From: an uncultured Oscillospiraceae bacterium
Lineage (GTDB): Bacteria; Bacillota; Clostridia; Oscillospirales; Oscillospiraceae
Reading direction: 5' to 3'
NCBI GenBank assembly: GCA_934668295.1
Contig: CAKUND010000088.1
Span: 1-8,469 of the forward strand
DNA length: 8,469 nt
This document shows positions 1 through 4,538 of this stretch, piece after piece (the first letter of the stretch is position 1; each line of letters starts with the position of its first letter). Made by a program: the position numbers and the translations under genes. Below the pieces are notes generated by a model, which saw nothing but the letters and a program-made list of their open reading frames with translations, searched no databases and had not been told where the DNA came from.

Positions 1-41
1 TCAGGCAGGGTTACCTTCTTTTCGGTGTACTGAAATCTCAT
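1..41 (-). CDS. Partial N-terminus, probable ribosome hibernation-promoting factor (HPF/RaiA family)
   Basis: Only the first 13 codons are inside the window, reading MRFQYTEKKVTLP on the minus strand before the window edge. The ATG is preceded by AAAGGAG with 8 nt spacing, a strong ribosome site, and a good sigma-A promoter lies 56 nt further up, so the start is well supported. The pattern M-[RK]-F-x-Y-T-x-K-K-V resembles the first beta strand of clostridial HPF/RaiA proteins, which bind 30S subunits and make inactive 100S dimers in stationary phase. The family call rests on 13 residues only and could be wrong; the existence of a gene start here is much surer than its identity. Confidence 0.5.
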   Translation of the reverse strand, partial: MRFQYTEKKVTLP

Positions 42-96
42 AGTTACCGCTCCTTTCGTGATGCCATACTTCCCAGGAATCACTTCCTGTGTTGAT

Positions 97-125
97 AGTA
101 TACCACAGCTTCCGTCAAATTGCAA
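97..125 (-). promoter_or_regulatory. Sigma-A-type promoter of the partial gene at the left edge
   Basis: On the minus strand a TTGCAA box (120-125) is followed by exactly 17 bp and TATACT (97-102). The predicted start of transcription falls near position 90, giving a leader of about 50 nt with no obvious structure. A TTGACG sits between the boxes but only 10 bp from TATACT, so it is not the -35. Confidence 0.65.
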
Positions 126-166
126 GTTTGGCGCGCACACACCGCGGTAAACATTGTGTGAACGGA

Positions 167-196
167 CGAAGGCGGGTGCCGCAGCCCCCGCCTTCG
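167..196 (-). terminator. Stem-loop after the HTH gene, possible terminator
   Basis: A perfect 10-bp GC-rich stem (167-176 with 187-196, arm CGAAGGCGGG) encloses a 10-nt loop. It lies 13 nt downstream of the HTH gene's stop. The minus-strand flank is not a T-tract (it reads TCCGTTCAC), so it is a weak or factor-assisted terminator at best. It also sits upstream of the promoter of the left-edge gene and would shield it from read-through. Confidence 0.45.
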
Positions 197-209
197 TGTG
201 ATTTCTGTG

Positions 210-431
210 TTATTGTCCAGAAAACGCGTCGATCAGCTCCTGCATGCTCAGGCCGAAATAGCGCGCGAGCGTCATGAGATTCCGGGTGCTGACGGCTGTT
301 TCGCGGCCGGTCATGATCTTGCGGAGGATCCCGGCGTCGATGCCGGTCTGCCGCGACAGCTCCGCCGCCGTCAGCTTCCGCTCGTCCATCCACGCGCAGA
401 GCACCTCCGGCGCGGCCTTAAAGCTCCGCAT
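210..431 (-). CDS. Small Cro/C1-type (XRE) helix-turn-helix protein
   Basis: A 73-residue protein made of little more than one XRE-type DNA-binding domain. Residues 20-42 carry the helix-turn-helix (LTAAELSRQTG then IDAGILRKIMTG), followed by the usual RNLMTLARYFG and LSMQELI helices, so it should fold as a five-helix Cro/C1 domain and bind DNA. There is no extra effector or oligomerisation domain. The start chosen is the ATG at 431, preceded by GAGGAAAAGGGG; a longer in-frame reading to 551 would have a low-complexity Arg/Ser N-terminus read from the upstream gene's other frame. The gene overlaps the 3' end of the DUF4364 gene by 14 bp, so the two are translationally coupled. Target and partner are not evident. 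Confidence 0.8.
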   Translation of the reverse strand: MRSFKAAPEVLCAWMDERKLTAAELSRQTGIDAGILRKIMTGRETAVSTRNLMTLARYFGLSMQELIDAFSGQ

Positions 432-966
432 GGGTCCGCCCCTTTTCCTCAAGCAGCTGCTGCAGCAGCTGCTGATAGATCGTGTCCGCCTGCTTTTCAT
501 ACGCGCGGACGAGCGTCCGGGCCTGTGAAAGCGTCGGCGCGGCAAGCTCAAGCTTCATGAGAACGCCCGCGTCGTCGCGCAGAGACAGCTGCGCGAGATA
601 GTCGCCCGTTTCCTCCTGCTCGATCTTTGTTTCGATCAGCCCCCTGCGCTGCATGCGATTATTATAGCGCTGCACTGCCGTCAGCGCACGCTGCATGACC
701 GGGTAGGCGATGGCGTCGCAGGTGATCTCCTCATGCTCACGGCCCTTGTCGGTGATGACGTAGGTATCGTCCGGCAGCTGCTGCAGATGGCCGCTCTGCA
801 CCATCTGGGGAACGGCGACGCTGACGTCGAAGTAGCTGAGCTTATCATCCTGATAGCACAGCTCATAGATCGTCTGCAGCGGCACCGGATAGGAGAGCTT
901 AGCCATGACAAACAAAATTAGGACCTTGACATCGAGCATATCCTGTATAAAACCGTGCTGTTCCAT
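418..966 (-). CDS. DUF4364 family protein
   Basis: A 182-residue protein I recognise as DUF4364-like, a clostridial family of unknown role with a winged-helix-like N-terminus. Residues 11-75 look like a winged helix: a first helix (LDVKVLILFVMAKL), a helix containing the YFDV motif (residues 45-48), and a wing ending YVITDKGR (69-76). Residues 95-110 are basic and helical; 121-141 form beta strands (DYLAQLSLRDD); the C-terminus is a long Gln/Leu-rich helix (QQLLQQLLEE). The ATG at 966 is chosen because GAGGTGA precedes it; an in-frame ATG 8 codons upstream has no good ribosome site, and reading back to 1128 crosses the promoter. It is first in a two-gene unit with the overlapping HTH gene. 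A regulatory role is inferred from the fold and neighbour only. Confidence 0.8.
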   Translation of the reverse strand: MEQHGFIQDMLDVKVLILFVMAKLSYPVPLQTIYELCYQDDKLSYFDVSVAVPQMVQSGHLQQLPDDTYVITDKGREHEEITCDAIAYPVMQRALTAVQRYNNRMQRRGLIETKIEQEETGDYLAQLSLRDDAGVLMKLELAAPTLSQARTLVRAYEKQADTIYQQLLQQLLEEKGRTHAEL

Positions 967-1005
967 GCTTGTCACCTCGTTGGAAAACATTTCTGCGCTG
1001 CTCAC

Positions 1006-1034
1006 AGTATAGCAAAAAAGTCCAGAAAACACAA
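1006..1034 (-). promoter_or_regulatory. Sigma-A-type promoter of the DUF4364-HTH unit
   Basis: Minus strand: TTGTGT (1029-1034), 17 bp, TATACT (1006-1011). Transcription would begin near 1000, giving a leader of about 35 nt ending in GAGGTGACAAGC before the ATG at 966. Confidence 0.6.
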
Positions 1035-1126
1035 GCCCTTCGCGCGCTTTTCCAACTGCAAGGAAGGATTTACCGCTTGTTTTCCTGCGAAAATGGGCGT
1101 AAAACGAAGAAGAAGGAGGTATTACC

Positions 1127-1789
1127 ATGAAAAGAAAAATCCCCGCACTACTCCTTGCGCTGCTCCTTGTTTTTTCAGCAGCGCTCCCCGCAGGCGCAGC
1201 AAGCTACCGCTGCGCGCCCTGGTCAGGCTCCGGCTGTACCGTGCCGGTCAGCTGCTGGCGGCAGTTCTTCTGTGACCGCTTCGGCTTCGGCTGCGGCAAT
1301 GAAACGCCGGAGACTCCGTCGGAGCCGGAACAGCCGTCCGAGCCGGAGCAGCCCTCCGAGCCGGAGGAACCGGCTGAACCGGAGCAGCCCTCGAAGCCAG
1401 CCGGCGGCACATCCGCTTCCAGCTATGAGCAGCAGGTCCTCACGCTCGTCAATGCCGAGCGCGCGAAATACGGCCTCGCAGCCCTGACGCTGGACGAGAC
1501 GCTCTGCGGCTATGCCCGCGTCAAATCGCAGGATATGCACGACCAGGGCTACTTCTCCCACACCAGCCCGACCTATGGCTCCCCGTTCGACATGATGCGC
1601 ACATTCGGCGTATCGTACCGCTCGGCGGGTGAAAACATCGCCATGGGCTATTCGACGCCGGAAGCCGTCGTGGCCGCCTGGATGAATTCCGAGGGCCACC
1701 GCGCAAACATCCTGTCCGCAAACTATACGACGCTCGGCGTCGGCTTCGTCGAAGACGGCGGGTACTGGACCCAGTGGTTCATCGGCTGA
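1127..1789 (+). CDS. Secreted CAP/SCP-domain (YkwD-like) protein
   Basis: A 220-residue exported protein. Residues 1-25 are a classical signal peptide (MKRK, a Leu/Ala core, then PAGAA at the likely cleavage site). Residues 26-57 hold five Cys (29, 37, 43, 49, 56). Residues 64-91 are a Pro/Ser/Glu linker, and 100-220 form a CAP domain of the bacterial YkwD branch. CAP hallmarks are present: VNAERAKYG (108-116), SHTSP (144-148) with the conserved His, GENIA (168-172), the second His and Asn in EGHRANIL (189-196), and YWTQWF (213-218). The start has AAGGAGGT 7 nt upstream. Only a poor promoter-like pair is visible ahead (TTGTTT-17-TAAAAC, 1077-1105). Related proteins are found in spore coats and cell surfaces of Firmicutes, but the activity of this branch is not settled. 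A sixth Cys lies in the CAP domain (127), so one pair may be inter-domain. Confidence 0.9.
   Translation: MKRKIPALLLALLLVFSAALPAGAASYRCAPWSGSGCTVPVSCWRQFFCDRFGFGCGNETPETPSEPEQPSEPEQPSEPEEPAEPEQPSKPAGGTSASSYEQQVLTLVNAERAKYGLAALTLDETLCGYARVKSQDMHDQGYFSHTSPTYGSPFDMMRTFGVSYRSAGENIAMGYSTPEAVVAAWMNSEGHRANILSANYTTLGVGFVEDGGYWTQWFIG
1316..1399 (+). repeat. In-frame tandem repeat encoding a PSEPEQ linker
   Basis: The DNA encoding residues 64-91 of the CAP protein is an imperfect tandem repeat of 15-18 bp units rich in CCGGAG/GAGCCG. It yields PSEPEQ, PSEPEQ, PSEPEE, PAEPEQ, PSKP. Such Pro/Glu spacers hold an extracellular domain away from the surface and vary in length between strains by slippage. 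Confidence 0.75.
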
Positions 1790-1833
1790 CCAGACATACT
1801 ATATATAGATAGAAAAAGCCGATCCATACGCCT

Positions 1834-1863
1834 GCCCCTGCCGCAAAGGCAGGGGCCTTTTTT
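1834..1863 (+). terminator. Intrinsic terminator of the CAP gene
   Basis: A perfect 9-bp GC-rich stem (1834-1842 with 1848-1856, arm GCCCCTGCC) has a 5-nt loop GCAAA and is followed by C and six T (1858-1863). It lies 45 nt after the CAP stop and only 33 nt before dpaA, so dpaA is unlikely to be read from the CAP promoter. Confidence 0.92.
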
Positions 1864-1873
1864 CTGTCTCCCG

Positions 1874-1882
1874 CATAGGATA
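1874..1882 (+). promoter_or_regulatory. Possible sigma-K -10 element of dpaA-dpaB
   Basis: CATAGGATA matches the sigma-K -10 consensus CATANNNTA exactly. It lies in the only place a dpaA promoter could be, between the upstream terminator and the start codon. No convincing sigma-K -35 (AC) is present 15-17 nt upstream, where the terminator's T-tract lies. In Bacillus the orthologous spoVF operon is expressed late in the mother cell under sigma-K (established). A start of transcription near 1889 would leave a very short leader and would favour the TTG start at 1903 over the GTG at 1897. Confidence 0.4.
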
Positions 1883-1896
1883 TCAGGAAAGAAGGG

Positions 1897-2745
1897 GTGC
1901 ATTTGAAGCGATCATTTGCCGTCATCGGCGGCGATCAGCGGCAGCGGTGTCTGCTGCAGCAGCTGCGCGGGCTGGGGTTTCCGGTGTCTGCGTACCGCGT
2001 ACCGGATACGGAGGACAGCGCGCCGGATTTGTCCGGCTGCTTACAGGGCGCAAACGTTCTGCTCCTGCCGATGCCCGCGCTTACCGGGGCCGATGCCGTC
2101 CGCGCGGAGGGCGGCGGCGTGCCGCTGACGGACATTCTGGACGCGGCGGGGCCGGACGCGCTTGTCTGCGGCGGGATGCTCGGCCCGGCGGAGGCGCGGC
2201 TGCGGGCGCGCAGAATTTCATTTTTTGACTACGCGAAAGACGACGCGCTGCTGCTGCAAAACGCGGAGCTGACCGCCGAGGCGGCGCTGCCGCTGCTGCT
2301 GGAGGGCTTACCCTGCCCGCTCGCGGGCAGCAGGATGCTGATCTGCGGCTTCGGGCGCATCGGGAAGCTGCTGGCGCGCAAGCTGCGGGCGCTCGGCGCG
2401 GATGTGGCCGTCTCGGCGCGAAAGCCGCAGGATCTGGAGCTTGCGCGTATTCTCGGCTATCGCCGCGTCCGAACCGGCAGTCTGACAGACACGCTTGCGC
2501 AGTACGACGGGATCGTCAACACTGTCCCGGCGCCGGTCATCGGTCCGGCACAGCTGCAGTCCATCCGCCGTGACTGCGCGCTGCTGGAGCTTGCCAGTCC
2601 GCCCGGCGGGTTTTGCGCCGAGGCGCAGGCGCTGCCGGGGTATCGCGCCGCGCGGGGTCTGCCGGGCAAATACGCGCCCGGGACTGCCGCCGCGATCATC
2701 CGAAGCGCTGTATTCCGCGAATTGAGTTTGGAGGAAGCACGATGA
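1897..2745 (+). CDS. dpaA: Dipicolinate synthase subunit A
   Basis: Dehydrogenase-like subunit of dipicolinate synthase (also spoVFA). The enzyme oxidises a lysine-pathway dihydrodipicolinate intermediate to dipicolinic acid in the mother cell, and the product loads the spore core with Ca. The 282-residue length is normal for the family. The N-terminal region opens with the diagnostic FAVIGGDQRQ (7-16); a Rossmann NAD(P) site GFGRIGKLLA follows at 151-160 (GxGxxG), with NTVPAP at 208-213, and KYAPGTAAAI (258-267) marks the C-terminus. The start is uncertain: GTG at 1897 has AGGA 8 nt upstream, whereas TTG at 1903, two codons in, has AAGGGG at good spacing and gives MKRSFAVIGGD; I list the longer. 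The stop overlaps the ATG of dpaB (ATGA), so the subunits are translationally coupled. No asd or aspartokinase gene accompanies them, unlike in Bacillus. Confidence 0.93.
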   Translation: MHLKRSFAVIGGDQRQRCLLQQLRGLGFPVSAYRVPDTEDSAPDLSGCLQGANVLLLPMPALTGADAVRAEGGGVPLTDILDAAGPDALVCGGMLGPAEARLRARRISFFDYAKDDALLLQNAELTAEAALPLLLEGLPCPLAGSRMLICGFGRIGKLLARKLRALGADVAVSARKPQDLELARILGYRRVRTGSLTDTLAQYDGIVNTVPAPVIGPAQLQSIRRDCALLELASPPGGFCAEAQALPGYRAARGLPGKYAPGTAAAIIRSAVFRELSLEEAR

Positions 2746-3329
2746 AAAAAATCACGCTTGGGCTCGCCATGTGCGGCTCATTCTGCACGTTTTCCCGCGT
2801 TCTGGATGCGTTTGAGACGCTGGACCGGGAGATTTACGAGCTGGTGCCGGTCATGTCGCAGGCCAGCTTTGAAACAGACAGCCGCTTCGGGCCTGCAGCG
2901 CAGTTCCGCGCGCGGCTGGAAGCGCTGTGCGGCCATGCGATCGTCCATACCATAGAGGAGGCGGAGCCGTTCGGCCCGAAAAAGCTTCTGGACGCGCTCG
3001 TGATCATGCCTTGCACGGGAAACACGCTTGCAAAGCTCGCCGCCGGCATTGCCGATGGGCCGGTCACGCTGGCGGCAAAGGCACATCTGCGGAACGAACG
3101 CCCTGTCATTCTCGCCGTGTCGACCAACGACGGTCTGGCCGGCAACGCGGCAAATCTCGGCGCACTTCTGAACCGGCGCGGGTATTATTTCGTCCCGTTC
3201 GGGCAGGACAGCGCGTTCAAAAAGCCGCGCTCGCTCGTCGCGGATTTCACGAAGCTGCCGCAGACCGTCGAAGCCGCGCTGCGCGGCGAGCAGCTTCAGC
3301 CGATGCTGTACGGAACGCCTGCCGGATAG
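2742..3329 (+). CDS. dpaB: Dipicolinate synthase subunit B
   Basis: Second subunit of dipicolinate synthase (also spoVFB), with a flavoprotein-type (flavodoxin-like) fold; it forms the complex with DpaA. The 195 residues match family length. Signature stretches are LAMCGSFCTF near the start (8-17), MPCTGNTLAKLAAGIADGP (89-107), AKAHLRN then RPVILAVSTNDGL (120-132), and NLGALLNRRGYYFVPFGQD (138-156). The ATG at 2742 overlaps the dpaA stop and is preceded by GGAGGAAG inside the end of dpaA, so this start is firm; the frame stays open upstream but only as a shadow of dpaA. Immediately after the stop comes a palindromic element rather than a T-tract terminator. Confidence 0.95.
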   Translation: MKKITLGLAMCGSFCTFSRVLDAFETLDREIYELVPVMSQASFETDSRFGPAAQFRARLEALCGHAIVHTIEEAEPFGPKKLLDALVIMPCTGNTLAKLAAGIADGPVTLAAKAHLRNERPVILAVSTNDGLAGNAANLGALLNRRGYYFVPFGQDSAFKKPRSLVADFTKLPQTVEAALRGEQLQPMLYGTPAG

Positions 3330-3351
3330 GGAGACACACGCCGGGATCTGT

Positions 3352-3378
3352 AGGGGCGGACGACTCTTGTCCGCCCCT
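3352..3378. repeat. Short GC-rich palindrome, dispersed-repeat type
   Basis: Arms AGGGGCGGAC (3352-3361) and GTCCGCCCCT (3369-3378) form a perfect 10-bp stem, plus one G-T pair, around a 7-nt spacer. The left flank reads ATCTGT. The GTAGGGGCGG...CCGCCCCTCC form resembles short interspersed palindromes that I recall recurring between genes in several GC-rich Firmicute and other genomes (knowledge, unverified here). There is no T-tract on either side, so it is not a standard intrinsic terminator, although it lies between the convergent dpaB and spoIID genes and could block read-through or protect 3' ends. Confidence 0.6.
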
Positions 3379-3419
3379 CCGCCGAAATGGGAACGCGCAT
3401 ATGGATTCGCCGAAGACGC

Positions 3420-4388
3420 TTACAGGGCGTCTGCAAAGCTTTCTATGGACGCGCCGCGGTAATAGAAGCGCAGGATGGTTTTATAGTCGAAGCCGAGGCG
3501 GGCGATGGCATCGGCGCCGTATTGGCTCATGCCGACACGGTGGCCGTAGCCGCGCACGTCAAAGCTGAACGCGCCGTCCTCATACAGAAGCGTAAAGCGC
3601 GTGGAGTTCAGCCCGAACGCATTTCGGAGCTGCGTGCCGGAGAATGATCTTCCGCCTGCGGTGAGCGTGTCGACGCCGCCGCCCGCCGTGCGCGTGACGG
3701 ACTGCACCCAGCTTCCGGGATCGCCGGAAAGCTGCACCGACGCATCGAGCGCGCGGAGCGTTTCTGCAAACGTCTCCGCCGTCACGCAGACGCGGCTTTC
3801 GTATTTGGCCGCGTCCTGTTCGCCGGGGCTTTCGACCGCGCGCAGATACGGCACGTCCGTCCCCCAGACGGCAGCCGCATCCTCCGTCGAGCCGCCGGAG
3901 CAGGAAAAATAGACCGCGTCGATCAGCTTCCCGTCGTATACCAGAACCTCATTTTCCGTGTCCCGCACGGCAGCTGACGCCTTGTCCCACACAGCTTCAA
4001 AGCCGTCTGCATACCGTGCGCGCAGATCCTCGACCGTCCGGCACGCCTGACAGCAGGCGCTCTGCGCGCACACGTCCGCATCTTCATGCTTGCCGCCCGT
4101 CATCTGCCGGCAGGCAAACGTGCGCGCGGCCACGGCCTGCGCCTTCAACGCCTCCGGCGCGAACGAGGCCGGCATTTCCGACAGCACGACCTGCGTCAGA
4201 TAGGTATCCAGCGCGGTTTCCTCCACAGCTCCATCCCGCAGGACGCGGAGCGTCTGCTCCTCCGTCTCCTGCTGCTTCTGCACAACCACGACAAATGGCT
4301 CCGGCTCCGCGGCCTGTCCCACCTCCGCTGTCGGCAGCAGCAGGATCGCCGCGAGCGCCAGAAGCCCCGCTCTTGTGATCACCGACAT
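3420..4388 (-). CDS. spoIID: Stage II sporulation protein D (SpoIID), septal lytic transglycosylase
   Basis: SpoIID is the peptidoglycan lytic transglycosylase of the DMP machine (SpoIID-SpoIIM-SpoIIP), which thins the septal wall and drives engulfment from the mother-cell side. The protein is 322 residues. An N-terminal signal-anchor (about 6-26) is followed by the SpoIID domain: VVLSEMPASFAPEALKAQA (67-85), where Glu71 is in the catalytic position; a metal-site stretch HEDADVCAQSACCQAC (101-116); FSCSGG (161-166); PYLRAVESPGE (180-190); and the C-terminal GYGHRVGMSQYGA (280-292). The ATG at 4388 is chosen for AAAGGACGG upstream and because translation from it gives the signal-anchor directly; the frame runs open to 4496 but through the promoter region. 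It faces dpaB tail to tail and is divergent from the LRR gene. SpoIIM, SpoIIP and SpoIIQ are not in the window. Confidence 0.93.
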   Translation of the reverse strand: MSVITRAGLLALAAILLLPTAEVGQAAEPEPFVVVVQKQQETEEQTLRVLRDGAVEETALDTYLTQVVLSEMPASFAPEALKAQAVAARTFACRQMTGGKHEDADVCAQSACCQACRTVEDLRARYADGFEAVWDKASAAVRDTENEVLVYDGKLIDAVYFSCSGGSTEDAAAVWGTDVPYLRAVESPGEQDAAKYESRVCVTAETFAETLRALDASVQLSGDPGSWVQSVTRTAGGGVDTLTAGGRSFSGTQLRNAFGLNSTRFTLLYEDGAFSFDVRGYGHRVGMSQYGADAIARLGFDYKTILRFYYRGASIESFADAL

Positions 4389-4411
4389 TTCAAGCACCGT
4401 CCTTTCGGACA

Positions 4412-4440
4412 AGTCTATGCCGCATAAACAGGCTGTATTC
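4412..4440 (-). promoter_or_regulatory. Possible sigma-E promoter of spoIID
   Basis: Minus strand: GAATACA (4434-4440), 14 bp, CATAGACT (4412-4419). This approximates the sigma-E elements (about GAATATT, 13-15 bp, CATACAAT), and spoIID is a classical sigma-E gene. The predicted start near 4406 leaves only about 18 nt of leader, just enough for the AAAGGACGG ribosome site. No sigma-A promoter competes on this strand. Confidence 0.4.
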
Positions 4441-4461
4441 TGATTGACATAATCGCAAATC

Positions 4462-4490
4462 TTGACACAAATTCCGTTGGGACGTATAAT
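4462..4490 (+). promoter_or_regulatory. Perfect consensus sigma-A promoter of the TPR-LRR gene
   Basis: TTGACA (4462-4467), exactly 17 bp, TATAAT (4485-4490): a full match to both hexamers. Transcription would begin near 4497, leaving a leader of about 40 nt before the ATG at 4539. Confidence 0.88.
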
Positions 4491-4538
4491 GTACAAGAAT
4501 ATTCGAAATGATTCCTGCGTACGGATTGGAGCTTATAT

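Noticed and set aside
452..473. A perfect 22-bp palindrome made of CAGCAGCTGCTG-type triplets
   Set aside because: It lies in the DUF4364 coding sequence and is explained by the repeated Gln-Gln-Leu-Leu codons (CAG/CTG). Similar CTGCTGCAGCAG runs occur in dpaA for the same reason, so no site function is needed.
1077..1105. TTGTTT-17-TAAAAC as the promoter of the CAP gene
   Set aside because: It matches only 3/6 and 4/6 of the sigma-A hexamers, far below the other promoters in the window. No clear sigma-E, -F, -G or -K element was found either, so the CAP promoter is left unassigned.
1223..1699. Long minus-strand open frame opposite the CAP gene
   Set aside because: It is a compositional shadow; the plus-strand frame has a signal peptide, ribosome site and all CAP motifs.
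4498..4515. GAATATTC palindrome and nearby GATTC after the LRR promoter, considered as an operator
   Set aside because: It is only 8 bp and AT-rich in an AT-rich leader, with no second copy at proper spacing; chance is a sufficient explanation.
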